From positions 210,608 through 274,607 of the forward strand of contig BCHH01000005.1 in NCBI GenBank assembly GCA_001599595.1: DNA of 64,000 nt. Reading direction: 5' to 3'. This DNA is from Beverwykella pulmonaria (Eukaryota; Ascomycota; Dothideomycetes; Pleosporales; Melanommataceae). Positions 32,952 through 44,612 of the stretch are shown here, piece by piece (the stretch's first letter is position 1; every line of letters starts with the position of its first letter). The notes below the pieces were generated by a model. That model had not been told where the DNA came from. It made no database searches and saw only the letters and a list, made by a program, of their open reading frames with translations. The translations under genes and the position numbers were made by a program.

Positions 32952-34376
32952 ATGATCCCTCTGAAAATTGTCGCAACTAGTCGCACTCCAAATGGATTCA
33001 GGTCACCACCCAGAGGCTGGAACTCCTTTGGACTCCAAGCGAATCCAGACATCAACCCATCATTTAATCTCGACCAGGAGAGTGTTATCAAGCAAGCAGA
33101 TGCGCTTGTAGACAATATTTCTTCCGAGTTACTAGAATCAAGCGACTATTACATATCTTTGGACTCTGGCTGGAGCTTCAGCGATCACGGTGATGAATAT
33201 GGACGCATTACATACGACACTAGCCGGTTCGACATTCCAAATCTATCTTCCTACTTGCATTCAAAAGGTCTAAAACTAGGTGTGTACGTCCTGCCGGGCG
33301 CTTTTTCTAAGGACCAAAACAAGACCATTTATGGAACCACTATTCCTATTAGTGCCACATTGAACGGAAACAACAACGGCTTTGCGCGATGTGACTTCAA
33401 CTTCTCAAATACTGGAGTCCAGGAATGGCATAATTCTGTAGTCGCATTGTTCGCTACGTGGTAGGGTCTACAATCATTGGGAAGACGCTTGACGCTGACA
33501 ATTAGTAGGGGTGTTGATCTAATCAAGTTGGACTATATTACTCCAGGCTCTCCTGAAAATGGTGGCAACTTACCTCCGGATAACTCTGGATCGGTAATGG
33601 CATACCACAAGGCGATCGCCGCCTCATGTCGCTCAATGAGATTGGATATCTCTTGGAAGCTTGATCGTACCGAAACCTATCTGAACATTTGGTCCAGTAA
33701 CGCAGATTCTATGAGAACTGACCAAGACATTAATAACAGTGGTCAGAAGACATTTATTGCCTGGGAAACTGTTCAAAGAGCCATCGAAAACTATAGGGAT
33801 TTTGTGAGTCGAATCGTGACTTCAAGCGAACAGCCAGTTATGAAACTCTACCCGGACATGGACAATCTATTCATAGGCAATGAAGAAGCCATCACGGGTG
33901 TACCAGACGCAATGAGGGAGACCATAGCGACACATTAGATTGGAGCTGCTGCAAACCTTATTGTGGGATCAGACCTAACAAGACTCGATCAATTGGGGAT
34001 CCACCTTCTTAATGATAAAAGAGCTATGGACGTCGCACGATTTACAGCCCAATATCCCATGCAGCCCCACAATCCAGGCACAGGCCGTGGTGATTCGAAA
34101 CAACTTCAAGCTTGGATTGCTGGCCCTGATAAATCCTCAAGCTCCATCGTGATCCTCGCTAATTACGGTCCAGATCAAGGACAAGGCGGGTTTAAGACCT
34201 CGTTTGAAGGTAAAAGAGTAGTAAAAGCAACATGGTCAGATCTTGGAATAAGTGGCTCCTTCAACATTCAGGACGTGTGGACTGGAGACGATATGGGATC
34301 CTTCGACAGCGAAGTCAGCGCCACACTTGATGCTGGAGAGAGTCGTCTACTGAAATTGACGTCGATACCTACCTGA
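32952..34376 (+). pseudogene. GH27 alpha-galactosidase, interrupted by a premature TAG
   Basis: A glycoside hydrolase family 27 gene (secreted alpha-galactosidase type, melibiase fold). Exon 1 is 32952-33460 and exon 2 starts at 33509, with a 48-nt intron (GTAGGG...AGTAG, branch CTGAC). The family blocks are intact: SPPRGWNSFG, YYISLDSGWS, VDLIKLDY with nucleophile candidate D178, and MRTDQDI with acid/base candidate D243. YPDMDNLFIGNE and the C-terminal beta domain (YPMQPHNPGTG, IVILANYGPDQGQGGFKTSF) also remain. An in-frame TAG at 33936-33938 replaces residue 313, where the family has Trp (THW-IGA). The same frame continues to a TGA at 34374-34376, giving a would-be 458 residues. TGG to TAG is a CpA to TpA change on the other strand. 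No signal peptide is visible at the present start, so the 5' end may also be lost. A truncated protein would keep the catalytic Asp residues but lack the barrel end. Confidence 0.82.
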
Positions 34377-34395
34377 GGTTATGCTGCGGAGGGGC

Positions 34396-36907
34396 TCATG
34401 GTTTTCCCCCGCTTAAGGCTGCGTGAATTTCGTTATTCTGTCCACTGCGTATCATTCTCTCCGCTTCCTCCGTCGTCTTGCCGTACTCTTGTAATACGTT
34501 GAGAAGCATGGATATATCTCCTATCGTAGTATCTGCGCCCTTCTTGAGCAGTTTTCTAGTGCATACACGGTCATCTTTAGCTGCCCAGTACAGCGCTGTT
34601 CGATCTCTATAGTCCAACATATTCATCTCACAGTCAGCATCAAGTAAATGGTCAACCACCGTTTCTCTGCCATAATTCGTAGCATGATGTAAAGCGGTCT
34701 TTCTCTCTTCCCTATCGACCAAGCGAGTGTTGCAACCGTTCTCGAGCAGGATTTTGGCAATTGAAGGGCGGTTGTATCTCGCGCAAAGATGCAAGGGTGT
34801 CCAGTTGCGGACTGAGTCTACAATGTCCGGATTTGCGCCATGTTTGAGCAATAACCTTGCTGCATCCTCCCGTTCGTATCGTGCAGCAATGTAAAGAGGG
34901 GTCTTGCCTTTCTTATCTCGGCTATTTACATCGGCATTGGGCCCAAGAATGTCCACCATGCCGTCATTGCCGGCTCGAACCGCTGTATGCAGAGGGGTTC
35001 TCTGCTTTCTATCCTCGACGTTAGGGTTGGCGCGGCTTTTCAACAACAAAATTGCGATGTTTGGATATCCGTAGCGGCATGCGAAGTGCAGGGGTGTCCA
35101 TCCGTTGACTTTGTCCGTGGAATTGACGTCAGCACCAGCTAGGAGCAGCATCTGAATGAAGTCTTCTTTTCCCTTCTTGCAGCACACATGCAATGGAGAC
35201 ATGCCTTCCTTATCTAGAATATTGCAGTTTGCACCTTTGGACAAGAGTAATGACAAGATATGTTCATGGCTATGGTCGATAGCAACACGAAGCGGTGTTT
35301 TTCCATCTAAGTCGCAATTGTCAATCGGCGATGCGGTCTAACACCAAAGTTTGATCACCTTGCTTAGACCCCTGAAGCAGTAGTTGCCCCTTCTCATCAT
35401 TAGTAGCGTTAGGCCATTGCCTATAGTCAAGACGCATCTCCTTCCATCCTACATCAAAAGTACAGAATCGAGCATGGTCGTACGAACGTCGCGGTGGGAC
35501 AGCACCGAAAGGATGATTTACGACGAAACGCCGTACGACGAAACGCCGTACGACGAAACGCCGGGCGGCGAATATCATTCTGCTCCAAGTCGAGCCTTTC
35601 GGATCCGATTTGTCGATACATCCGATTTTTGGAATAAGCGTACCAACTGTGCAACGCTTCAAGCTCGCCCGCCTTTTTTTCACACTCTTTACACTGAACA
35701 TCCTAGATATTCCCTGCATCCATCGATAGCCCGCCCATGTAGTAGCAATGATTTGCGCGCTTTGACCCCATGTCTTCCATAAATCTAGGTCCTTGTGCCC
35801 AACTCCCTGGAGGAACATCTCCAAGCTAATACAGGACGACAACAATCTGACCATTGGTCCGACATACATGCTCGAGGCTGTCGCTGGAATTGAATCATAG
35901 ACTGACTCTGCCATCCCTCCATGGGATCTTCCGTCATGCAATTCTTCGCCGATTCTCGCTTGTCTCGCCCGTTCATAATCAGGACCGTGGCGGAGAGCAA
36001 ACCAGGCAGTATGAATCCAGTCGCTGATTTGAAGCGAAATGTAGACCCAGAGCGTTCGAGAGATTCGGTTGCACGTGTTCGAGTAGCCCCACCAATGCAC
36101 GTCGAGACAGTTGCATATCCCATCATCTTCGAGTTCAATTTGGCTCGCTTCTATGCTTGCCAAAGCCGTGATTAAACTCCCTATACCAAGCAACTACATA
36201 CCCAGTGAAAAAATCGTCCTCCAACGGTTAGCCAGCGTTTCTTTCATAGCTAGGCTAATTGACAGACAACCGATATATCCACCTAAGACCATCGCCGCCA
36301 GCAACTTATGGGAGACACTCATCCCAAGAACAAATCCCTTGGAAACATTGAAAATTGTGGACATGAGTGATCCCAAAATGAGAAGACTCAGTTCGGCAAT
36401 GGGCGAGGGTTCAGCGTGAAAATGGCCGAAAACTGCCATGAAGCACACCATCCCGCCAAATCCATATAAGCTGGTCCGCACTCCTATACCGGCAAGGTCA
36501 GGATCGATTATAATGTTGTCGCATTGCTCGAGGGTATGGTTGGATGTTTTTAGGCTGACGAAAAAGACGGACAACGTCGCGATCCATGCCATTGGGAGGC
36601 TTATCAATGCAATAGGCCGTGTCCATGATGAGTAAAGAAGCTTTTCAATTCTCGCGGGGTTGATTGTCAATCCTGTACCCGAGGCTAAGACTTCGTATGA
36701 AAATACAGCGACTTGGATGGCCAGGGTACAGCTCTGTATCGCTAGAAGGAGGATTTCAACAACGCCTGAGGCCGTAGATGCCACTTGGATCAAAGGGTAA
36801 CCGTTTATGACGTAAGAATATAAGAACAAGGAGATCCGAAGAGCGAAGGGGAACCTCCAGAGATGCGATCTGGATTCAAATTTCGTTATTTTGCCGAAAA
36901 TCCCCAT
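34396..36907 (-). pseudogene. multi-TM / ankyrin-repeat protein, broken twice
   Basis: One ancestral gene now in three open segments. Segment 36907-36197 encodes about six hydrophobic helices (VEILLLAIQSCTLAIQVAVF; ALISLPMAWIATLSVFFVSL; LAAMVLGGYIGCLSISLAMK). It ends at TAG (36196-36194) inside a membrane helix, and the same frame resumes at once (LLGIGSLITALASIEA) to 35321. Near 35325 the frame shifts by one base: the ankyrin frame NCDLDGKTPLRVAIDHSHEH starts there, just after the TM-frame stop. It then continues through seven or so ankyrin repeats (GWTPLHFACRYGYPNIAILL, NWTPLHLCARYNRPSIAKIL) to 34396. Neither break can be removed by a normal-length GT-AG intron. A triplicated 15-bp unit adds RRFVV three times at about 35520-35565. 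Membrane-ankyrin proteins of this sort occur in fungal accessory genomes; role unknown. Two or three separate genes is a less likely reading. Confidence 0.65.
35519..35565. repeat. 15-bp triplicate inside the ankyrin/TM pseudogene
   Basis: Three tandem copies of a 15-base unit (plus-strand ACGACGAAACGCCGT) give three RRFVV units on the minus strand. The length is a multiple of three, so it expanded while the frame still mattered, or by chance. Confidence 0.85.
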
Positions 36908-38675
36908 ATTTTGAACTATCGACCTGAAGATCGAATGTGGGACTATAAGAGAAAAGCTATTTTATCTAAATTCGTACGCGTTGGCTCTGACTAGCATTAT
37001 AAGCCATGAATTTTCACCACAGCCTTGTGGCCTCAGCCCCTCTCCTGCGACAATTAAATCGAGAACGGCCCATTTCAGTAATCCTGCATATGCTGTGTAA
37101 GTGCAAGGAGAAGCGGGCCCCAGTGCCTAGCCAATTATTCAATTCAACGTGGTCAAGACGATTCGGGAGGAAGTGGTCGGGCGCTCACTCGAAGTCGTAC
37201 ATGAGAACGATCCGGCATACTACGTGTCAGCATATGATGGAATATTTGATCTTGTATCGTTAGAAGCCTTCAGACAACCTTAAGCATAATAAAGGTCTCA
37301 ATTATCCAAAAAAAAAAAAAAAAATTAATAATAATAAAAAAATCCACCAGATGATGAGAACTGTTTCTTGGAGGCCTAAAGCCCCATTGAAGTTGCCTGA
37401 ACGCTTTCGGTAGTGCAAGATTATAATGTCTTATCGTATATTGTAGTGTTCGCCTCTAGAATTTTGATTAGTATCACATGGAAATTATGCAACTTCACTG
37501 GCCATGCCAGGAGTGTGGAAGCACGCACAACATATCTACTCCCCATATCTTATAGTCGGGCATGCAGTAACCAATAGAGAGCCGCAACCACACTGTTAAA
37601 ACGAAGAGATGCTGTTGGTTGGATTCTCTGGCGCAACCGTGGACTTTGATGGCTCAGATAGGCGGATGAGACAGGCGGCAGGCCTAGGAATCTTAAATTA
37701 TAGGTACTAGCAAGCATCTTCGTGCCAAGCTAACAGTAAAACATCCAACTGCAGCAGCATAGATTTTACGGCCTGGCTCCACAGTCCGCAAAATATGCTA
37801 CAAAGTCAGACAAACCGAGAATATTGAAGAACAAATCGGAATGTTTTGAAAGTTTGTTCAGAAATGCTCCTACTGTTACATCAAACGGTCCAATTGGTCT
37901 TCTTATTTAATGGCCCAATCATACTCCAGTCTCTTACGGTCATCTAGTGGTTATGCAAGATTCTACAACCATCTGCACACCCTAATCTTCGCTACAAATT
38001 ACGAAATCCGGTCTCTTATCCAGACACCCCAAGCAGTCTGTGGATTCGCAAGCTGTGGAAAGCTAGGTGGAATATCTTGCATCTTGTCAACTAATGGATG
38101 AAGGATATCTTTATATCTCTCTAAAGCCTGGGGAACATCCCAGCTACTCTGAATCTTCGACAATTCTCCTGCTAGTGTGACGGCGCGTTCCGCATCACAT
38201 GCTTTGACCCAGCTCTCAAGCCTCGCGTACCACGCCTTGTCAGGGGCTGATTTTATCTTCAGTCCTCGGAGCAACTCCCTCGCTCCTCAGTTCAATCTAT
38301 TTGAGTTACATCCACTCTTGTTTGATACTTGAGCATCCCGACCGTGACAGCTAGAACGAACAAGATAACTCCTTAGACTTGCAATACTTGTAAGGAACTA
38401 TTTCAGACCCGTCTCTTAGAATACAATTAGCTAATAAAGTACAGTCTCTAGTACTATAAGAAGATACGAGTAATAAAATTGATAACTAATTAGAACTTTA
38501 TAAGGTAGTGAATTTAGTTTTATACCCCACGCAGGACGGAATTTTTTTGCGCTGAAAATTTTGAAGAAGATAGTGTTATAGTATAGCCTGTATGTAACGG
38601 CTGTAACGGTTACCCTTACATGTGGTTGTGCTCTATCGCACTTCAACACTACTGTCGCGCTTGAGGGAACCCTTG
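36908..38675. other. AT-rich gene-poor region
   Basis: No supported gene. An A17 run followed by AATAATAATAAAAAAA lies at about 37303-37340 and could be the 3' end of a retroposed element. A minus-strand frame at 37999-38274 (LESWVKACDAERAVTLAGEL) looks protein-like but has no context or recognised domain and may be a gene fragment. 38431-38649 is AT-rich with no recognisable domain. Confidence 0.4.
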
Positions 38676-38915
38676 TTATAACTGTATATGCTCTACAATC
38701 ACCTCCTCTTCTAACTTAGTAAGTTTCTTCAAGTTGGGCTGGCAATCGCGTCGCGCACGCTTTCCGGCGCGTCGGTCAGAGAGGGTTGATTGGGGAACGT
38801 TAAACGTTGCTGCAGCCTGGTTCACGCTTCGAAATTGACCTTGATCGATAGCTGAGAGAGCAAGGAGGATATCTGCTTCATTGCAGGGCAATCGAGTAAT
38901 ATTTGGTTGAGTCAT
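38676..38915 (-). mobile_element. Fot1/Pogo-type transposase, 5' fragment
   Basis: An 80-codon frame encodes the N-terminal DNA-binding part of a Tc1/mariner-superfamily Fot1/Pogo transposase. A psq-type helix-turn-helix reads INEADILLALSAIDQGQFRS-like (here CNEADILLALSAIDQGQFRS), then VNQAAATFNVPQSTLSDRRA. A KLEEEVIVEHI segment follows, which starts the CENP-B-type domain. The frame then hits TAA; beyond it QGFP is reminiscent of the usual SRGFPPR, but further family motifs and the DDE catalytic core are absent. The element is a truncated, inactive relic. Terminal inverted repeats were not found. Confidence 0.72.
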
Positions 38916-39709
38916 GGTGGTTAATAGGTAATGTGTTGCAGGAAGTCGGCGCTTGTGGAACACGTTATATATATATATATGTACACTTCATGTAATTTAC
39001 ATACTTGATACACACCTCTACACGAGAGATCATCAATACATGCACAATTCATCAATCATATACCCCATCATCACCTCACCAGCTTACATTTACTATTAGT
39101 TTAGTTCTCTGTAGCCTACAGGTTCTTATTTTACCCCCCGGGAATTAGGAGTTTTTCCTAGGGACGAACTCTAGGAAAGGACTAGTGTTGAACAACAGAG
39201 CCTCCACCTGAGCGAATTCGTCATCCATGATCGAGGCATAGGCCCCACATGAGCTCTCGAGCCTCCTAGTAGCCAAAGTGAGCTGAAAGGGAACCGTTTC
39301 GCTTATGTATGTCGACGTCCCACTCGAATCAAGCCTGTTTCGGCCACATGGACTGCACAGGTATCTGATCGTCGACACCGTGCCGTTTACACTTTACACT
39401 AACGACCATGATAGGCCCAGCTTTTCAAGAAGGAAGGACCCTTTTGTCCCTTCAGTGCGACCGGCGGGTGCCATGTTGCAACTCCTCTATTCGCCGGCTA
39501 TGATTGGCCGCTCCATATTGACAATATCATCAACCCCAATATCCACCCAGGTCGGTAGTTAAGGAGCCATACACAACCTCGAAACAGGAGCGTCCCTGTC
39601 TCTGGTTTATAAGAGCGACGGGGCGCGCCGAGCTAGTCGCACCCGTTGTTCCCTTGCTTGTGTTGTACAATCGAGTCACTTCCTAGCGCTCTGCAATTTC
39701 GACGTCAGA
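38916..39709. other. intergenic 0.8 kb
   Basis: An (AT)n tract lies at about 38966-38982, in the former 5' flank of the Pogo relic. The part nearest 39710 is the promoter of the DUF1996 gene; ATAAGAG at about 39608 is a possible TATA-like element about 100 bases upstream of the start. No gene recognised. Confidence 0.4.
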
Positions 39710-41376
39710 ATGATTTGGCCCGCTCTCGTCGCTTTCGCGGCTCTCGCAGAGGCTCTGCCTCAGGGTGGTGGCGCCGGTGCGTCGACCATGTTGAGGTTCG
39801 GGTGCTCGCAGATTTCCATCGATCGAATCGACCCTCTCGTCAACCCGGGTCTCGCTCCTAGCCCTCATCTCCACCAAATCGTTGGTACGTCATTGTCTGC
39901 ATCTCGCGAGATGAAAGAAGAACTGACACGTGTGGCAGGCGGAAATGCCTTCAATACTACCATGGCCAGCACGGATATCAGCAGTCTTGCGACGTGCACC
40001 ACGTGCAGCTACGCGGGTAAGTGATGCCGAGTGATTACCGTCTGAAGAATTCACTGACATTAAGGTTCTCGACAGAGGATTTGTCCAACTATTGGACCGC
40101 CAACCTATACTTCAAGGCTCGGAACGGTAGCTACAAGCGCGTTCCTCAGGTTCCAAACCGGTATTTCTTCCAGTCCCAAAGCTTTACCAGACCAGACTTA
40201 TAAGTTCTTTAGGTTGCTCTTCAGCGATAAATTCACCACTCAAACTGCGGGTGGTTTCGTCGTTTACTATGTGTCGCCTGGCAAGGGTAAAGTTACAGCG
40301 TTCAAGCCAGTAAGTCTATTTCTAGCAGCTCACAACCCGTAACGTCTCTGACTACGTCTCTAGGGATTCCGCATGCTCGTTGGTGATGCTGCCCAGCGCA
40401 CAAAAATTGGAAGCGGAAGGAAGTCGCAGTCATGCTTCCGTTGCTACAGTGGCCCGAACTTTGGAGGCGACAATGCTGCGCCTTGTGCCGATGCCACGTC
40501 AGTTTTTTGCTAGAATTGGTGTGTCTCGACTAACGAATTCAGGTTGGATACCGAGGAGCTGCCCAAGAAGGCTTGCCTGGGTGGCATTCGATCAAACATA
40601 TTGTACCCGACGTAAGTTATTTCGAGCCGCCACCCACCTATAAGGAAGTATTAACAGTCATTAGCTGCTGGGACGGAGTGAATCTCGACAGCCCAGACCA
40701 CAAATCGCATGTGGCTTATCGTGAGCACCCTCCCTTCTGCCACATGAACAGCATACTTACGATAAATGTAGCTACTGCGGGTCCGCAAACCTTCACGGGC
40801 TCCAGCGTTGGAGGCGCTTGCCCATCGACCCACCCAATCCATATCCCACAGATCATGTTGGAGGTATGAAATCCCCTTTCATAAATACCCTAGTTCGAAA
40901 CGAGTGCATGAGCGATGGGGTGTTATTACTATACTAATGCCCGAGTATAGATCGTCTGGGACACAACCAAATTCAACAACAAAGCCGACTGGCCCGCCGA
41001 CGGCTCACAGCCCTTCGTTCTCAGCACCGGTGACACCACCGGCTACGGTCAACACGGTGTACGCCTTTCCCCCCTTTCCCCCCTTTCCCTCATCTTGCAT
41101 TCCAATCCTGACTTGTACGATAGGATTACGTCTTTGGCTGGAAAGGCGACGCTCTCCAGAAGGCAATGGATAGCACCACCTCCTGTATGGGTGCTTCCTG
41201 CGGCGGCCTGAAGACACAAGTCATTGAGACTGCAAATAAGTGCTCGGTGCCGAAGCGCGTTGTTGAGGAGCAGGATGGATGTGAGTTGAACGATAATGAA
41301 TTGCTTTGTCATGATTCATGCTGACATTTTGACAGGGCTGTCGAGTCTGCCTGGGATGGCGATGCAATTGCAGTAA
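39710..41376 (+). CDS. secreted DUF1996 protein, 11 exons
   Basis: Predicted 363-residue secreted protein of the fungal DUF1996 family (function unknown; found in secretomes, sometimes with wall-binding domains). Exons: 39710-39884, 39939-40016, 40076-40160, 40213-40309, 40364-40497, 40543-40611, 40665-40720, 40772-40863, 40951-41058, 41124-41280, 41336-41376. All ten introns (45-87 nt) are GT-AG and the exons total exactly 364 codons. Residues 1-16 are a signal peptide (MIWPALVAFAALAEAL). Family hallmarks follow in order: [136 protein letters not shown]. Conserved Cys residues are kept. The gene is intact despite lying between transposon relics. No carbohydrate-binding module follows the domain. 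Confidence 0.9.
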
Positions 41377-41832
41377 TTTTAGAGGATAGTCATTGAGAAG
41401 CTAGTGCAAGGGATTTAGAATGTTATAGGATTGGGCAGGTGCGTCTGTGCTTGTTGTAGCATTTTGAAATGAACATGTATTTTATGCCTTAGCGTCATGT
41501 TCCTGACTTCACTGTTCTGGACGATGAAATCCCCAAGTTCTCGATTCCCTGTATTTGAGAGACATCTGCAGCCCAGTCCCGAAGGGATTCTTCGGTAAGG
41601 TTCACCGGGATTTTGCCATCCTATCCCCATTTGGGTAATGCAGTAATGCGTCTAGGCATGTAGAGACCTGCATCGATAACGAAGGTGGTTTCAATTAGGC
41701 ATCATCATCTCATGTAGGCAACAGCCACCAGGGGCCAATCATCGACGTTGAAATCCGACCAATCATCGGCGCGCCTGCACATATAAGAATGGCCGTCTCG
41801 TCTCACCAGCTCGTAGCTACCTTTCGATCAAC
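41377..41832. other. intergenic 0.46 kb
   Basis: 3' flank of the DUF1996 gene and promoter of the AAA ATPase gene; TATAAGA at about 41785 lies about 50 bases upstream of the ATG and is a plausible TATA element. Nothing else seen. Confidence 0.45.
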
Positions 41833-44002
41833 ATGGCAGAATACAGTGAAGCGCCGCCGGGTCTCGAAGCTCTCGCCAATCACCTCGGCTATACCTTCGT
41901 GAAGAAAGCGCCTTCCTCATCCAGCAGCAGCTTGAACGGTGATACGGCAGACACGGCAGACGAAGCAGAGTCGACGGACGAGGACGAGAAGTCTTCGGAA
42001 CCAGAAGTTCCTCCAGGCTCAAAGACTTCCTTCACCAACATCTACAAGAACGAGTTCGACGACACTTGGACATCCAAGAAGCCGAAAGACACGGACCCGG
42101 CTGAAGGCAAAGACACGGCTGGCCACGCAATCGTCATCCGCCAGCAAAAGAGCAAAGACAGCAGAAAGAAGTATGAGATACACTCTATTGTTGTGCAATC
42201 CCCCGCTCTGAAGACTGCCTTGTCCGAGATCCTTGATGGGTATCCAGGAATTTGCTGCAATTTGGATCGGCTCGTGTTTGACGCGCCTTTTGAGCCCTTT
42301 GTTCATCGGTGGGGCGCTCTTCTCGAGTATATTGAGAAAGATGGGCTGGACAGCATGACCAAGGAACACATGGTCTTGCTGCATCAAGTCTTGAAGAAGG
42401 AGATAGGTGATACGATTAAAGCTTTTGAGGATTATGTCGCGAACGGGGTCCTGACTCACGAACACGCGTGGATCGTGTTCCAGCCAGACGCTGTCGTCAT
42501 ATCGTCAAATGGTCCCGGCGAGACCATCGCGCTGAGGATGAAGAATGGAGTCTATGCTGATGGAGACAAGGGCAAGGTTTACGCCATGAGCTGTCAGCGT
42601 GTCGACTGGAATGGAAAGTCGTTTGGCTGGGCGGATGAGTATATCGAGTTGCCAGAGTTCAGTGGCACACGACCCATCAATGAGCTTTCCGTGTATCCGC
42701 TGGCGTTCCATCCCAGGGAAGAGGAGATCAAGCGTGAACTCACCGAGCGAGGAAAGAGGTTTGCCGCACTGGCTGGATATCATTACAAAGCGTACCTTCA
42801 CCGAATTCCGACCAGTGCCAAACGAGACTGACTGATTCTAGTTACGACGGCCCAGCGATCGAGCGAACAAGCGACGGCAACAACCTCATCCAAAACAAAG
42901 GCCGCATCATCATCGACACCAACAGCTTCTGCAAGCAGCCTGACCAATGCAAGATCTTCACTGTTCCTCTTAGCAGTGCCGTCAACGCCCGCCGTGCCCA
43001 GATGGACGATATGTACTTTGGCGATCCTTTTCAGTACCCACCGCCGCCGATGAAGACGGACTGGAATACAGAGCTCTCGCTGAAGGATAATTCTCCCTCC
43101 GACATTGCGACACTCACGGATTACCAGTATATGCTCTGCTCGCCTCTTCTACGGGGATACTCGATCAAGTCTAAGAAATGGCGTAGGTTTTCTCTGCAAT
43201 TTCCCATCGGCGTCCACTGACTTGGTAATTAGTATCCTTCTTCGTCAACTACGTCCAGCCCATTGAATGGGACAGCAACGCCTTCGAAAACCTCGTGCTA
43301 CCAAAGACACAAAAGAAACTCGTCTTAGCACTCTCAAAAACCCAAGCCGCCTCAGTGGATAAGTTCGACGACATCATCTCCGGCAAGGGCAAAGGTATGA
43401 TCCTTCTTCTTTCAGGCCCACCAGGAGTCGGGAAGACGTTGACCGCCGAGGCTGTATCCGAGAATATGCGTGTACCGTTGTACATGATGTCTGCCGGTGA
43501 TCTAGGCGTGGGACCTGAGGAAGTAGAGTTCAATCTCGAGAGCATCCTCGAAATGGTTGCCAAGTGGAGGGCCATCTTGCTCATCGACGAGTGCGACGTC
43601 TTCCTCGAGGCACGGTCTGCGCATGACATAGAGCGGAACAAGCTGGTCTCTATTTTCCTACGCTTGCTCGAGTACTACCAAGGCACTCTCTTCCTCACAA
43701 CCAACCGGGTAGACAATATCGACCCGGCCTTTGAGTCGAGGATCCATGTGCACATGAAGTACGCCGCCTTGGCGAGCAAGTCCCGACGACAAATTTGGGC
43801 CAGCTTCATCGAAAAATTACCGTCCAAGTTCGAGGAGTGGGAGTTGGATGAGCTTGCGGAAGTGGGGCTGAATGGGAGGCAGATCAAGAACTTGGTCAAG
43901 ACGGCGCAGTTGTTGGCGTTGGAGGATGGAAGGATACTGTGTAAGGAGCATGTTGATATCTTGTTGGCAATTAAGGACGGGTTTGAGGAAGATGAGGGAT
44001 GA
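41833..44002 (+). CDS. AAA+ ATPase with N-terminal DUF7025-like region
   Basis: Predicted 689-residue ATPase. Exons 41833-42791, 42842-43182 and 43233-44002 are joined across two 50-nt introns, with all phases consistent. The acidic, Ser-rich N-terminus leads into the conserved fungal region that usually precedes this AAA domain (YPGICCNLDRLVFDAPFEPF; HEHAWIVFQPDAVV; AMSCQRVDWNGKSFGW). The AAA+ core has Walker A GPPGVGKT (495-502), Walker B ILLIDECD with D552/E553, sensor-1 LFLTTNRVDN (N591) and the arginine finger in DPAFESRIH (R603). All catalytic positions are present, so the enzyme should hydrolyse ATP. Such proteins are numerous in filamentous fungi and resemble BCS1/ATAD-type remodellers; the substrate is unknown. 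They are often found in accessory regions with HET and NLR genes, as here. Confidence 0.88.
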
Positions 44003-44259
44003 AGGCCTCAGAAACGTGAGTTGACTTACGAGAGCTTGCAAACATATACAAGTTTGTTGAATGAAAGAAACTGTTTGCGAGTTCAGGCTTGCTTTATCTG
44101 CCCGACTTGATCCCAATCAACACCTTAAAAACCGCCACCGTCTCAAATCACTCCTCAAACTCCACATCTACGCGAAGTTCACCATCACCAACTTCTCACT
44201 TCCCCTCCGGAACAACTCTCCACTCTCTTCACAACCGCAACTGTAACCTGCCCCCTGTC

Positions 44260-44612
44260 CCAAACCCCACCTTCAGCACCCTTCCTTAAGCGCATCTGCT
44301 CCCCACAATATCTATTCACGCTAACTTCAGGAAAGAGTTTATCATCGTTGTGAAACAAGGGAAAGACGTCAACATTGCCTCACAGCCTACTGTGGAATAG
44401 GACCCGTCTTGGTGGGAACCTCCTGAAGATATCATCGATTTTAAGAGAAGTAGCACTTGGCAGGAGTTTATCAGATTCTGTTATGAAATCTGTTTCGACT
44501 GTTATAGTGATCCAACTGGGGAAGAGTTTGACGGCTACAACCATGTCGACGATACGATCTAGCATCATCATCCTATCGATAGAGATTGCGAGATTTTAGC
44601 AGACGAAGATCG
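44260..44612 (+). pseudogene. possible decayed coding exon
   Basis: In the frame of 44401 the translation is protein-like (DPSWWEPPEDIIDFKRSSTW, QEFIRFCYEICFDCYSDPTG, EEFDGYNHVDDTI), with TAG stops at 44398-44400 and 44560-44562. Coding-like residues continue on both sides (FIIVVKQGKDVNIASQPTVE before the first; HHHPIDRDCEILADEDR after the second). CGCTAACTTCAG just upstream resembles a branch site plus acceptor. This may be a relic of a gene with RIP-type TAG stops. The family is not recognised and the call is tentative. Confidence 0.3.

Noticed and set aside
36174..36200. 21-nt intron removing the TAG in the TM/ankyrin gene
   Set aside because: GTATGT...TATAG would be far below the workable intron size; a nonsense mutation is simpler.
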